Source of the DNA: Kitasatospora azatica KCTC 9699
GTDB lineage: Bacteria > Actinomycetota > Actinomycetes > Streptomycetales > Streptomycetaceae
Direction of reading: 5' to 3'
NCBI RefSeq assembly: GCF_000744785.1
Contig: NZ_JQMO01000002.1
Location: 124,001-188,000, forward strand
Length of the DNA stretch: 64,000 nt
Shown here: in pieces, positions 32,150-41,302 of the stretch
Layout of the letters: each line of letters starts with the position of its first letter
Numbering within the stretch: the first letter of the stretch is position 1
Notes under the pieces: generated by a model
The model's input: the letters and a program-made list of their open reading frames with translations, nothing else
Told to the model about the DNA's origin: nothing
Database searches by the model: none
Made by a program: the position numbers and the translations under genes

Positions 32150-32288
32150 AGATCGGGCGGCCTGCGCCGCAAGTGTCGATCCCGGGCTGATGGAAACGGT
32201 ATTCGCTGAACTCACCGCAAGCCTGGCGCCGGTCTTCCACCGCCGTGACCTGCGGCAGAACGCACTGCGTACCTGCGTGGGCTGCTGA
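32136..32288 (+). pseudogene. Chimeric remnant: regulator-like start joined to IS701-like N-terminus
   Basis: GTG 32136 gives TQHQDRAACAASVDP, which could be the start of a small regulator divergent from the SDR. The frame goes on into GLMETVFAELTASLAPVF and HRRDLRQNAL, resembling the N-terminus of IS701-type transposases, and stops at 32288 where an IS5-type remnant begins on the other strand. It is too short to function. The exact junction is my inference. Confidence 0.45.
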
Positions 32289-32289
32289 T

Positions 32290-32788
32290 GGCGTGGTGAA
32301 CGCCGTCACCCTTGAGACGGCAGTCGCGGAGGATCTTCCAGGTCTTCATTCGGGCGAAGACGTGCTCGACGCGGGCTCGAACCTGCTTGTGCTCGCGGTT
32401 GTGCTCGGCCTGCCATTCGGTGGATGCCGACGACCAGGCGGGAGTGGGCGTCGATCACGACCTGGTGGTTGGTGGTGTACCGGTAAGTCTTCGGCTGTTC
32501 GGCGATGGTGTGGTCGCGGGTGGGAACGAGAGTGCCGTCCACGATCAGCACGGTGTCCTTGTGGAAGCGACGCCGGGGCTTGAGCGCGAGTAGCGGGCCG
32601 ATGTGGTCGATGATCCGGTCGGTAGCAGACTTGGACACCCCGAACAGCAGGGCGAGCTGTCGCAGTGTCAGGTTTGTCCGCGTAAACCGCGACCAGCAGT
32701 ATCCGGTCCTCAGCGGCAGACTCCACGGCCGCCCCGCCCTCTCGCCAACGAGATCCCACGTTTTGCAGCAGGAGATTCGAGTTGCCAT
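32290..32788 (-). pseudogene. IS5-family transposase, internally deleted and frameshifted
   Basis: The central frame reads NLTLRQLALLFGVSKSATDR and then IVDGTLVPTRD and VVIDAHSRLVV, the DNA-binding and first DDE parts of an IS5-type enzyme. It then jumps in another frame to AEHNREHKQVRARVEHVFAR, the C-terminus that holds the last acidic residue. The middle, with the second Asp, is missing, and the first codons are also out of frame. It is inactive. Confidence 0.72.
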
Positions 32789-32823
32789 CAGGCGAAGGCG
32801 CCCCGGCTCACGGCTGTTTCCGC

Positions 32824-34005
32824 CTATGGCAGGACCGGCAGAGACTCGAGGCCCCGCACAAGCCGCGTGGGCCGTCGGCGCAGCTCGGCGTTGGGCACGG
32901 CGAGTCGCAGCCGGGGGAAGCGGGCGACGATCCTTCGGAACGCGATCTCGGCCTCGGCTCGGGCCAGAGGCGCGCCGAGGCAGCGGTGGATGCCGTGTCC
33001 GAAGGCGAGGTGCCCCTTCGTAGCGCGGTTGAGATCGAGCCGGTCCGGCTCCCAGAAGCGGGCAGGGTCGCGGTTCGCGGCGCCGGGCGCGATGAGCACG
33101 GGTGAGCCGGCCGGGATCTCAGTGCCGCCGAGACTGATGGCCTCGGTGGTGAACCGGAAGGTGGCCAGGCTCACTGGCGAGTCAAGTCGGAGAAGCTCGT
33201 CCACGGCCGCGTCGACCAGGTCAGGCTCATCGCGCAGGCGGTGCAACGACCCCGGTGTCTGGAGCAGGGCCAGGAGACCGTTGCCGATCAGGTTGGTGGT
33301 GGTCTCGTGCCCGGCCACCAGGAGGAGCACCGCCAGGGAGACGAGTTCGTCCTCGCTGAGCCGGTCCTCACCGTCGCGGGCACGGATCAGGTCATTGAGC
33401 AGACTGTCGTCCGGCGCGCGGCGCTTGAACGCGATGAGGTCAGCCATGTAGCCGGCGACGGCGTGGGAGGCGGAGTCGATCCGTTCAGGCCGTCCGGCCG
33501 CGAAGAGTTCGTTGGACCATGCGCGCACCGCCGCGCGGTCGGCGTCGGGAACTCCCAGCAGTTGGCAGATGACAGTGACGGGCAGTGGGACAGCGAAGCT
33601 CTCGATGACGTCGGTCTGCTCGCCGGGCACCCACTCGTTGAGCAGCTCGTCGGTCACGCTCGCGATGTACGGGCGAAGGCGTGCGACGGCTCCTGGAGTG
33701 AAAGCCTTCGTCACCAGGCTTCGCAGTCGCGTGTGCTGAGGCGGATCGGTGGCCAGCATGCTCTGGGATACAGCAGGGTGCAGGTTGCGCCCGGTGTCCT
33801 TGCCGGCGAAGAAGCGCGCCGTGTCCTTCGACAGCCGCAGGTCGGCGAACGCCTCCCTGGCTTCGGCGTAGCCGGTCACGAGGTAACTGGACCGGCCGCC
33901 GCCACTGGGCACCTCCTGGACCGGCGAAACGCTTCGGAGCGCGTCGAAGGCGGGGTACGGGTTCTGGAAGAAGGCCGGATCTTGAAGTGGGTTGCTCATG
34001 CTCAT
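32824..34005 (-). CDS. Cytochrome P450 monooxygenase
   Basis: A 393-residue soluble bacterial P450. The I-helix oxygen-binding motif is AGHETT (231-236), the ExxR pair is Glu270/Arg273 (ELLR), and the heme ligand is Cys342 in FGHGIHRCLGAPLAR. It hydroxylates or otherwise oxidises a small hydrophobic substrate with electrons from ferredoxin. No ferredoxin gene is adjacent, so it must borrow one. ATG 34005 overlaps the stop of the upstream short gene (ATGA), favouring this start over ATG 33999. No linked biosynthetic enzyme identifies the substrate. Confidence 0.93.
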   Translation of the reverse strand: MSMSNPLQDPAFFQNPYPAFDALRSVSPVQEVPSGGGRSSYLVTGYAEAREAFADLRLSKDTARFFAGKDTGRNLHPAVSQSMLATDPPQHTRLRSLVTKAFTPGAVARLRPYIASVTDELLNEWVPGEQTDVIESFAVPLPVTVICQLLGVPDADRAAVRAWSNELFAAGRPERIDSASHAVAGYMADLIAFKRRAPDDSLLNDLIRARDGEDRLSEDELVSLAVLLLVAGHETTTNLIGNGLLALLQTPGSLHRLRDEPDLVDAAVDELLRLDSPVSLATFRFTTEAISLGGTEIPAGSPVLIAPGAANRDPARFWEPDRLDLNRATKGHLAFGHGIHRCLGAPLARAEAEIAFRRIVARFPRLRLAVPNAELRRRPTRLVRGLESLPVLP

Positions 34006-34325
34006 CCCTGCGCCGTCTCGGGCATCGGTGCCTCGCGCGAGGCCGTGCGGACGATCTCGCTTGCGGCATACGCCCGCGCCACCGGCCCCAGGCGGATCTT
34101 CTCCGACCATGGCCACCACCACAACACGTACCGCCGCCACCCGTGCGAGCGCGGCATCAGGCCCCCGAACGCCGACGCGACATCGCCCGGCGGCTGCGGC
34201 CCCGGCCGCACCCACCGAGCCGGGCCGGGCAACTCGGCGCCGGCCGCGCGGGGATGACCGATGACAACGTCGACGTCCTGTGCACTCAATGGGATGGATC
34301 TACCACTGCACGCCCCGGCCCGCAC
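34002..34325 (-). CDS. Short hypothetical protein coupled to the P450
   Basis: A 107-residue frame whose last half (SHGWRRYVLWWWPWSEKIRL and VARAYAASEIVRTASREA) looks protein-like and whose TGA overlaps the P450 ATG by four bases. The first 40 residues are rich in Gly and Pro and may not be coding, so the real start may lie further in. There is no family I can name. It could be a truncated gene that now serves mainly as a translational lead for the P450. Confidence 0.35.
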   Translation of the reverse strand: MRAGACSGRSIPLSAQDVDVVIGHPRAAGAELPGPARWVRPGPQPPGDVASAFGGLMPRSHGWRRYVLWWWPWSEKIRLGPVARAYAASEIVRTASREAPMPETAQG

Positions 34326-34341
34326 CCGTAGGTGAGGTCAA

Positions 34342-35115
34342 ATGGGGCCCATGAGCTCGGCTTCCATCACCGTCCTGATCGCCGGCTGTGTCGGCGCCTC
34401 AATCCTCGTCCTGTTCCTCATGGTTCGCTACATCCCCCAGCGCTGGCACGAGGGATCGACCCTCAAGGACAGCCTCGAACACTTCTCGGCCCTCAACAGG
34501 ACGTTATTCAGCTTCATCCTGGCCCTCTCGATCGTCTCCGCCGGCACGAGCCTGAGCAAAGCCGGCGACGAGGTCAGCAACGAAGGCGCAAGCCTCGTCA
34601 ACCTCTACTGGGCAACCCGACCCTTGCCCCAGGCCACACGCGCACAAGTCCGCGAGCTCACCCGCCAGTACACCGTCACCGTGATCAACGAGGAGTGGCC
34701 GGCGATGGCCCAGGGCGCCACCAGCGCACGCGCCCAGGAACAGTACGACGAACTGCGGCGCGTACTGCAGGACACGGCAGGCAGCACCCAGCAGGAGCAG
34801 ACCTTCGCACGGGACTCGCTCGTGGCCCTTCGCGAAGTGGGAGACGCCCGGCGCGCGCGGATACTGGCCGTCTCCCAGCACGTACCCGACTACCTGTGGA
34901 TCGGCCTGATCCTGTCCGCGGTACTCCTCGTAGCCACATCCGCGCTCCAGATCCGTGCGTTGACCTGGCCGGGAATCATCGGAATCGGCGGCCTGGCCCT
35001 GCTGCTGTCCGGCGTGCTGACCCTGCTGTCAGCCATGAACCACCCCTTCAGCGGGGGCATCCACGTAGCACCCGACGCGTTGAGATTCGCCCTTACCCGC
35101 TACGCCGTCATCTGA
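34342..35115 (+). CDS. DUF4239-family (bestrophin-like) membrane protein
   Basis: The 257-residue protein has an N-terminal membrane segment (ITVLIAGCVGASILVLFLMV), a second around residues 50-70, a charged helical middle, and two closely spaced helices near the C-terminus (ILSAVLLVATSALQI and IIGIGGLALLLSGVL) followed by HPFSGGIHVAPDALR. This final motif is characteristic of DUF4239 proteins, which are distantly related to bestrophin-type channels. The physiological role is unknown. Start is ATG 34342 or 34351. It converges on the amine oxidase gene. Confidence 0.8.
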   Translation: MGPMSSASITVLIAGCVGASILVLFLMVRYIPQRWHEGSTLKDSLEHFSALNRTLFSFILALSIVSAGTSLSKAGDEVSNEGASLVNLYWATRPLPQATRAQVRELTRQYTVTVINEEWPAMAQGATSARAQEQYDELRRVLQDTAGSTQQEQTFARDSLVALREVGDARRARILAVSQHVPDYLWIGLILSAVLLVATSALQIRALTWPGIIGIGGLALLLSGVLTLLSAMNHPFSGGIHVAPDALRFALTRYAVI

Positions 35116-35204
35116 CCGCCAACCGAACCCGACAGCCCGGGCGCTGGCGGTGTCGCCGCAGACCGGGTCGCGTCCTCCCCATGCACCGCCCCCGCCCTCG
35201 GCTC

Positions 35205-35228
35205 GACCCGACCCGACCCGACCCGACC
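35205..35228. repeat. GACCC microsatellite
   Basis: Four and four-fifths copies of GACCC in the 200-bp gap between the convergent DUF4239 and amine oxidase genes. It is non-coding and prone to slippage. Confidence 0.9.
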
Positions 35229-35316
35229 GCAGCACAACGCAAGGCCGCGGGAACGGACACGCCCGGCCCCCGCCCGACCAGACGGGCGGCGGCCGGGCGA
35301 GGGGCCGGGCGGCGAT

Positions 35317-37194
35317 TCAGCGAGGGTGGACCTCAAGGAAGGCGCGGACGCCGGATTCCAGGGCGCCCTCGATCCAGGCCGGCTTGAGGCTGGTGTGCTC
35401 GCCCGCGAAGTGGACCCGGCCCTCGACCGTGCGAGTCGCCGGGTGCAGCTCGTGGAGCTGACCGGGGGTGAACATGACGGCCTCACCCAGCGCGTAGCGG
35501 GCCCGGGCCCAGGACTGGGTGGCGCCGGTTCCGGTGAACTCGGTGCGGGCCTGGGGACCGAAGAGGCGTTCCATGTCGTTCAGGGCGAAGGCGTAGCGCT
35601 CGCCCGGGGTGAGGGAGTCCCAGCGGGCGGCGTCGTCGGACCAGGTGTAGGCGGCCAGGACGACCCCGCCGGGCGACCCGTCGGGACTGTGGGAGGGGAA
35701 GTAGGTGAAGCGGCTGGGGCTGTCGGAGACGCAGCCGCCACCGGTGAAGCCGCCAGGTCCGTTCTCCCAGAAGCGGGTCTTGAACTCCAGCAGGACCTTG
35801 GTCGCGGAGTCGTAGTGGAGCTCGTTGACGGCGCGTCGCTTCCGGTACGACATGAGCGGCTGGATGTCGCAAAAGCGCAGGGCGCTGAACGGGATGGTGA
35901 CGATCGCGTAGTCGCCCTCGAAGACCTCGACCGGGTCGGTGGGCGCGCCGTCACAGGACTCCTCGTCGCCGCTCTCCGCGCAGGTCTCGATCCGCACACC
36001 CGTGTCGCTCTGCAGCAGGCGCGTCATCCGCCGGCCCATCCGCAGCTCGTTCCGCAGAGGTGCCGCCATGGCCTCGGTGAGGGTGTCGGTGCCGCCCTCC
36101 AGCTCCCAGTACCGGTTGGTGGGACTGATCACCGAGTGGTCGATCAAGGTGGGGACCAGGGAGTAGTGCAGACGCGAGGTCATGTTCTCCAAAGTCCCGG
36201 CCGCCTGGAGGGTGGGCAGGTCCCAGCCGGCCTCCTCTACCAGGTAGCGGTGGGTGGAGTAGCCGTCGTACTTCTGGAAGATGCCCGCCCAGGCGGCCAG
36301 CTGGGCCGCGATCGGGCCGTCCGGGACGGTGACCTTCTCGAAGGCCTTGGTGACGGCGGCCGCCGTGGTGCCGTCCAGGGCGCTGCCGAACGTGCCGTTG
36401 ACCGACTTCGGTGACTGGGCGTACGCGGCGCGGGTGCTCTGGACGCCGTTGACGGCGATCCTGGTACGGAAGTTGGCCGTCGGCGCGACGAACGGCGCGT
36501 TCTTGGGCCCACCGTCGCCGTTGCTCCAGGTCTCGCCCGTGAAGGAGCGGTACACCACCGGCGGCAGGTCACCGGTCGCGGCCGCACCTGCGGCGACATC
36601 GGCGTTGTAGAACAGGCGCCGCTTGAGACCGAGCTTGTCCGCGAGCGCCAGGACCATCGGGTGGAAGTCCGGCAGGCGCATCGCCCCCGCCTCCGCGTGC
36701 AGCTGCCTGTCCTCGAACACCCCGCGAAACGTCTTGACCCGCCCGCCGACCCGGCTCCCGTTCGCCTCGATCACCACCACCTCGTGGCCGGCCTGCTTCA
36801 ACAGCGCCGCGGCGGCCATCCCCGCCACACCCGCGCCCACGACCAGCACCTTCTTACGCGCCGCCCGGGCCGGCAACCTGCCATCGATAAGGACCTTCAG
36901 ATAGTCCAGCTTCAGATCACTCGCCTCGTCGTCCCCCACCATGAGCATCCTGCGCGCCAACTCACGCGCCAGACCCTCGTCAGCACCCCCGCCCCGGGAA
37001 GCAGGCACCGCCGCCGCACCCGCCGACGACCGGCCCACGAACGCGGCACCTCCCGCCAGCGCCGCACCGGCGGCAGCCGAACCGAGCACCGCACGACGCG
37101 ACACCCCACCACGCCCCGAACCCGGCTCGGGGACAGCATCGGGAACAGGGCCCGGACCGGGTGCGGGGGCGGGCTGATTGGTAGGCAGATCCAC
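35317..37194 (-). CDS. Tat-exported flavin amine oxidase (L-amino-acid oxidase-like)
   Basis: A 625-residue FAD enzyme. A twin-arginine signal is present ([14 protein letters not shown], Arg33-Arg34, then an Ala/Gly-rich stretch), so the folded flavoprotein is probably exported. The dinucleotide motif [14 protein letters not shown] lies at about 118, and the C-terminal FAD contact reads [17 protein letters not shown]. Such enzymes oxidise amino acids or amines to keto acids, ammonia and hydrogen peroxide. GTG 37194 has GGAG seven bases upstream; the frame upstream of it has no ribosome binding site. It is transcribed away from the Kre9-like secreted protein gene. Confidence 0.9.
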   Translation of the reverse strand: MDLPTNQPAPAPGPGPVPDAVPEPGSGRGGVSRRAVLGSAAAGAALAGGAAFVGRSSAGAAAVPASRGGGADEGLARELARRMLMVGDDEASDLKLDYLKVLIDGRLPARAARKKVLVVGAGVAGMAAAALLKQAGHEVVVIEANGSRVGGRVKTFRGVFEDRQLHAEAGAMRLPDFHPMVLALADKLGLKRRLFYNADVAAGAAATGDLPPVVYRSFTGETWSNGDGGPKNAPFVAPTANFRTRIAVNGVQSTRAAYAQSPKSVNGTFGSALDGTTAAAVTKAFEKVTVPDGPIAAQLAAWAGIFQKYDGYSTHRYLVEEAGWDLPTLQAAGTLENMTSRLHYSLVPTLIDHSVISPTNRYWELEGGTDTLTEAMAAPLRNELRMGRRMTRLLQSDTGVRIETCAESGDEESCDGAPTDPVEVFEGDYAIVTIPFSALRFCDIQPLMSYRKRRAVNELHYDSATKVLLEFKTRFWENGPGGFTGGGCVSDSPSRFTYFPSHSPDGSPGGVVLAAYTWSDDAARWDSLTPGERYAFALNDMERLFGPQARTEFTGTGATQSWARARYALGEAVMFTPGQLHELHPATRTVEGRVHFAGEHTSLKPAWIEGALESGVRAFLEVHPR

Positions 37195-37623
37195 AAGAAA
37201 CTCCAAGGTGTCGGAACAGAAAAACCGGACAACACCTGGCCAACTCCCCCGCCCCGTACGAGACACGACACCACCACCAACACCACCCGAACGAGACCAA
37301 CCACCCCGTCCCAGACCGACAAACACCCCGGAGCAGCTACGCCCGAGGCGGCCGCGACACACACCCCCCGCACCACCCCAAGGCCGAGGCCGAGCAGCCA
37401 CTCCGGCGACACCCAGGCGCCGGACCCCGCCGATCCCCGAACCGAGCCCAACCACCCCACACACGCAACGGCCACGACCCAGCCCCATGCCCCTCCCGCC
37501 AGACACCCCTACGCGCGCGTTGGTGACGGGCAACGGGCCGTCCACTCAGCGCGGCACCACAGCCCGGCCCGTGGGGACGACAACAACCGGTGACGGCTCG
37601 AGCAGAAACCCGTTGAGCAGGCC
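37195..37623. other. Divergent promoter region, strongly strand-biased
   Basis: About 430 bp between divergent genes. The plus strand is markedly rich in A and C and poor in G and T (many CCACC, ACCAAC and CCGAC runs), so it keeps several frames open on both strands without looking coding. It should contain the promoters of the amine oxidase and of the Kre9-like gene. Confidence 0.5.
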
Positions 37624-38088
37624 ATGCAGACCCTCACCACCACCGCGCGGCGGCCACGCCTTCCGGCCGCCGCCGTCCTGGCCCTCGCATACGTGACGGC
37701 CACCGGCCTGGCCCAGCCGCAGCCCGCCGCCGCAGCCGCCAAGTTCTCCCAACCCATCACCAACGTCGTATGGGAAACGGGCACACCACACTCGATCATC
37801 TGGACCGACGCCACCCCGGGCCGGCACCCGCTGAAGCTGATGAGGGGACAGGCCACCGCGCTGCAGCAGGTCGCGCAGATCGCCGTCGTCGACGGCGCCG
37901 CCGGCCACTACGAGTGGGCCGTCCCAGCTGACCTGCCCAGCGACAACACCTACGCGATCGCACTCGGGAACTCGCCCGACATCGGCTTCACCGGCCAGTT
38001 CACCATCCGAAACACCCACGCCGCACACGCACCCATTCCCACATCGGCACTGGCACCCGCACCCGCACCCGCACCCGCAAGGCCCTGA
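37624..38088 (+). CDS. Secreted Kre9/Knh1 N-terminal-domain-like protein
   Basis: The 154-residue protein has a signal peptide ending PQPAAAAA. The mature domain follows the Kre9/Knh1-type pattern: ITNVVWETGTPHSIIWTD, then VVDGAAGHYEWAVPADLP and TYAIALGNSPD with an FTGQFTI strand, a single beta-sandwich. The C-terminus is a low-complexity Ala-Pro tail from a GCACCC repeat. In bacteria such domains occur in cell-envelope proteins; the function here is unknown. It is divergent from the Tat-exported oxidase, and a hairpin at 38112 closes it. Confidence 0.72.
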   Translation: MQTLTTTARRPRLPAAAVLALAYVTATGLAQPQPAAAAAKFSQPITNVVWETGTPHSIIWTDATPGRHPLKLMRGQATALQQVAQIAVVDGAAGHYEWAVPADLPSDNTYAIALGNSPDIGFTGQFTIRNTHAAHAPIPTSALAPAPAPAPARP

Positions 38089-38111
38089 CACCGAGACCAC
38101 CGACAACACCA

Positions 38112-38144
38112 AGCGGCGGCCCACCACCCCGGCGGGCCGCCGCT
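38112..38144 (+). terminator. Stem-loop terminator after the Kre9-like gene
   Basis: AGCGGCGGCCC (38112-38122) pairs perfectly with GGGCCGCCGCT (38134-38144), 24 bp after the stop. The loop is 11 bases and no U-tract follows. Confidence 0.7.
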
Positions 38145-38555
38145 CCACGTCCTTGACGGGCATGCGCGATCAGGCGCTACCGGGCGCCTCACCGAGGCGC
38201 GGGACGCGGACCTCCCTCCACGGATCCCCGGTCCTGGCGCGCCGGTGCCTCATCCGCTCCTTCTCGGTGGGCAGGGGCAGCCGCAACGACCCGAGAGCTT
38301 TCGCGGCCCAGGTGTTCATGCCCCAGGCCGCTCCAACCGGGGTCCGGGTCGGCCCTTGTCCCGCAGCTCCAACAGCGAACCCGCCTCCCCGCCGACCAAG
38401 CCCCGACGCGTCCAACACGAGCGCAGCAAGGCGCTCACCGTGCGGGCGGCCGAGGCGACCCAGGCGGCCGTGCCCTGATCAGAGACCGAGAAGTTCCACG
38501 GCTACGGCGATCCGGCCCACCCGACGGCGATTCTCGAGCAGCTCACCGCCCCGGC
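38145..38555. other. Intergenic stretch with unassigned fragments
   Basis: About 400 bp with no supportable gene. On the minus strand 38170-38330 a protein-like tail ending RVPRLGEAPGSA can be read, without start or family. At the right end it changes abruptly into the sigma-factor remnant. Confidence 0.3.
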
Positions 38556-38717
38556 CTTGTTCTGCGCTTCTACGCCGATCTGACGGAGGTTCAGACCGCA
38601 GAGGCGATGGGCTGCACCGTCGGCACGGTGAAGAGCCAGACGGCCAAAGCGCTTTCCACCCTTCGCCGGCTGGCGCCGGCGGCGTTGCTGTCCCAGACCC
38701 CAGGAGAGGTGGCATGA
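38556..38717 (+). pseudogene. SigE-group ECF sigma factor, C-terminal remnant (region 4)
   Basis: The frame reads LVLRFYADLTEVQTAEAMG and then CTVGTVKSQTAKALSTLRR, the region 4.2 helix-turn-helix that binds the -35 element in SigE-type sigma factors. Only about 54 codons remain; region 2 is absent and the sequence before 38556 is unrelated. The stop overlaps the start of the next gene (ATGA), showing that the pair was once a sigma operon. Confidence 0.75.
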
Positions 38718-39406
38718 ACGAGCCGACCCACGAGGAGACGGCTGTGCGGCACCTGTTGCGCGACGCCGCCGCCTGCCTTCCGGCCGCAAGGACTGACCTG
38801 TTCGCGAACGTCTCGGCCGGTGCACGGCGCCGTCGGCGCCGTCGGCGCCGTCGGCTCACGCTGTTCGGCATCGCCGGCGCTGTCCTGGTCGTGGCGGGCG
38901 GGGCGTCGGCCGTCACGACGTTGACCGACCGGCACGGGGATACCGAGCGGGTACAGGCGAGCAGCACCGACCGTCCGTGCCCGGCGCAGCTGGAGCCCTT
39001 GAGCGCCTCGCAGCGCCCGGAGGCAGCGGGCGTCATGGTCCCGGCGTCGCCGGTGTCCGCACAGCTCTGCGTCTACGCTCCATTGTCGTCTACGGCCCCG
39101 GGAAGCCCGGAGGGTCTGGTGCCCGCCCGCTCCGGCCCTCTGTCCGGCCCTCAGCTGAACGCCCTGGTCGCGTCGCTCGACGCCGCACCGAAGGGTGCGA
39201 TGCGCTGCATCGCCGATGCGGACACGGTCGCGGCCGTGCGGTTCGTCTACGCGAGCGGACCCGACGTCGAGGTCCGCATTGGAGTGGACAGTTGCCGGAA
39301 CGCCTCCAACGGCAGCCGCGATGTCATCGCCACCGCAGTGACGGTCCCCGTGCCCCAGGACGCGGCGCAACGTGCGGCAGCGGCGGCGCCGACCCCGCCG
39401 TCGTGA
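38714..39406 (+). CDS. Single-pass membrane protein of a former sigma-factor operon
   Basis: The 230-residue protein has an N-terminal cytosolic part (RHLLRDAAACLPAARTDLF), then a run of ten Arg encoded by a 9-bp repeat, then one transmembrane segment (LFGIAGAVLVVAGGASAV), and an extracytoplasmic domain of about 150 residues with four Cys. In related operons such proteins follow a SigE-group sigma gene and are possible anti-sigma or partner proteins. The four-base overlap with the sigma remnant means its original translational coupling is now broken or altered. Confidence 0.72.
   Translation: MNEPTHEETAVRHLLRDAAACLPAARTDLFANVSAGARRRRRRRRRRLTLFGIAGAVLVVAGGASAVTTLTDRHGDTERVQASSTDRPCPAQLEPLSASQRPEAAGVMVPASPVSAQLCVYAPLSSTAPGSPEGLVPARSGPLSGPQLNALVASLDAAPKGAMRCIADADTVAAVRFVYASGPDVEVRIGVDSCRNASNGSRDVIATAVTVPVPQDAAQRAAAAAPTPPS
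38825..38851 (+). repeat. CGGCGCCGT x3 minisatellite inside a coding region
   Basis: Three perfect 9-bp copies encode the poly-arginine stretch just before the transmembrane segment. Changes in copy number would keep the frame and alter the positive charge on the cytosolic side. Confidence 0.85.
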
Positions 39407-39628
39407 GGAGGACAAGCCGTCGTCCAGCGGGCGCCTGCTCGCGGACTGGGGCGCGGCCTGGCGCTGCGTCATGGGTGCCCGCCCGCGAGTCAGCCTGACG
39501 CTGCGTCAGCCGAGCCGCGAGACGCCGCCGGCTTATCCACACGAACGGGACCCAGGGGCCTGCGGGACCCGTCCCGTCCCTCCCGTCCCGGCCAGGGGTG
39601 GCCCAGCCAGGGGAGGCCGGGGCTGGTG

Positions 39629-40723
39629 TCACCAGCCGGGATAGCGGTTCCACCAGTTCGGGTCGCGGGCCGGCAAGTATTCGCTGCCACCGGGCGAGTC
39701 GACGTGCTCCTGAAGCAGGTCGCGGGCCAAGGTATCGAGCACCCAGGCCAGTTCGAGCCGGCTCAGCAGCTCGACCGGCAACGCGTCCACGCCGTGCGCG
39801 GCACCCAGCAGCGCGCCGGCGGTGGACGCCACCGAGTTGCCGTCCGGCGCGCCGGCCGCGAATTGCAGGGCCGCACGCACGGTGTCGCGGCCGGGGAAGC
39901 GGGAGACGACCAGGAGCGCGCCGAGCAGCGCCGAGGAGGCCGTCGCATCCGGAGCTATCCAGGCGAGCTGCCCGTGGTCCGCGACGCCGCCGGGCGCCCT
40001 CAGCAGGTCCACAACGGTGTCCGGGCTCGCCGAGTGCGGCAGGGGCAGCCGACGGACCAGCGCGGCGGCCGGGTGCTCCGCAACCGGACCAAGGCTCGTC
40101 CAGCCCTGGAACGGATCGCTCTCGGTCAGGCAGCGGGACACGAGTTCGGCCGAGCCGGCAACCACCTCCTGGACGTCCGCAGCACCGTGGGTGAGCGCGG
40201 CAGTCTCACGGATCGCCGAGGCGCAGCCGTCCGAGCCGGACAGCTGCCACAGCAGTCCAAGGGCCAGGCTCCGGGTGAGCGCGTGGGCCCCCCGGCTGTC
40301 GGAGACCGGCCGCGTCAACGTCCCCTGCGTCAGGGCGGTCAGCGCCGCCACCGTGGCCGGCGCCGAGCCGCGACGCTCGCGCAAGGCAGGCACCTGCGCC
40401 AGCCAGCCGTCCGGCCACCGGTCGCCACCACTGCCCGCCCACCGCTCGGCGATCCGCTCCGGCTCGATCCCCTGCAAAAACGCCCAGCGGCAATACGCGT
40501 GCCACACCACCGACGGCGCATGACAGATCCCCCTGTGGCTGCTCCGCATCGAGGCGCGGATCGCCCCCTCGATAGTGAACGCCGCCAACTGCGTACTCAC
40601 ACCGATCCGCAACGGCCCCTCGGCCGGCCACCGGCCCCGGACCACCCCCGCCGCGTCCCCCAACGCCGCTCCCAGCACCAGCCCCCGCACCCGCGCCTCA
40701 CTCACCGCCGCCTTCCCCGCCAT
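39629..40723 (-). CDS. ADP-ribosylglycohydrolase-family protein, divergent active site
   Basis: A 364-residue all-helical protein of the DraG fold: RGLVLGAALGDAAGVVRG at the start and SVASTAGALLGAAHGVDALP near the end. The usual metal-binding (S/T)DDT motif after the first helices is replaced by VSTQLAAFT, so the acidic pair that holds magnesium is absent. This pattern seems to mark a subfamily in Streptomyces, and hydrolysis of ADP-ribose bonds is uncertain. The ATG at 40723 has GGAGG seven bases upstream, better than 40759. It is monocistronic as far as can be seen. Confidence 0.75.
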   Translation of the reverse strand: MAGKAAVSEARVRGLVLGAALGDAAGVVRGRWPAEGPLRIGVSTQLAAFTIEGAIRASMRSSHRGICHAPSVVWHAYCRWAFLQGIEPERIAERWAGSGGDRWPDGWLAQVPALRERRGSAPATVAALTALTQGTLTRPVSDSRGAHALTRSLALGLLWQLSGSDGCASAIRETAALTHGAADVQEVVAGSAELVSRCLTESDPFQGWTSLGPVAEHPAAALVRRLPLPHSASPDTVVDLLRAPGGVADHGQLAWIAPDATASSALLGALLVVSRFPGRDTVRAALQFAAGAPDGNSVASTAGALLGAAHGVDALPVELLSRLELAWVLDTLARDLLQEHVDSPGGSEYLPARDPNWWNRYPGW

Positions 40724-40873
40724 ACCCTGCCTCCCCCATCGCGCCACCGGTTTCACCATGACATCCCATCACAAGAGCGCCTCCACGAAGTCGGCCGCTT
40801 CCCGAACACGCCACGCGCCCAATGGGACGCCCACCCGCTCCCCCGGCCGACCCGCTCCCCCGCCACGCCACGG

Positions 40874-41302
40874 CTAGACCATGGTCACCAGGTGATCCGT
40901 GGGACCGTAGTCGATCTTCCAGTCGACATAGACCCCCACGAAGCCGTCCCGCTGGCACCGCAGCCCAACCGTCACCCAGCGGACCGACCCGTAGTCGGAG
41001 AGCGAGAACGCGACCGCCGTCTCGAACTCCTCACTCCCGCACGGGCAACAAGCCTCGCCAGGATCCGCGTCCGCCCAGAACTCCTCGCTGTCCGCGACGA
41101 ACGCGCGGCGGCCGCAACCAGCACAGAGCCGCTCCGCTCCGCCCTCGACATCGTCGACAAGCACGCGGAACACCCGCCCGCCGCACCCACCACAGACAGA
41201 AGCAACGATCCTCACCGGACGGCCGTCGGCAGCGCTACGGAGAAACACCGCGAGCTCCGCAGAGACACCCTCGCCAACCTGATCATCAGCATGCACAGGC
41301 AC
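40874..41302 (-). CDS. Hypothetical protein with multiple zinc-ribbon-like motifs
   Basis: The 142-residue protein contains three cysteine clusters: CGGCGG, LCAGCGRRAF and CCPCGSEEF. These suit two zinc ribbons. The C-terminal part (GFVGVYVDWKIDYGPTDHL) is distinctive, and I recall similar uncharacterised proteins in Streptomyces. The start is GTG 41302 or further in. Whether it binds nucleic acid or protein cannot be seen. Confidence 0.65.
   Translation of the reverse strand: MPVHADDQVGEGVSAELAVFLRSAADGRPVRIVASVCGGCGGRVFRVLVDDVEGGAERLCAGCGRRAFVADSEEFWADADPGEACCPCGSEEFETAVAFSLSDYGSVRWVTVGLRCQRDGFVGVYVDWKIDYGPTDHLVTMV

Noticed and set aside
37178..37696. Pro/Thr-rich plus-strand frame of 172 codons between the oxidase and the Kre9-like gene.
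   Set aside because: Produced by the A/C-rich strand bias; overlaps the start of a real gene.
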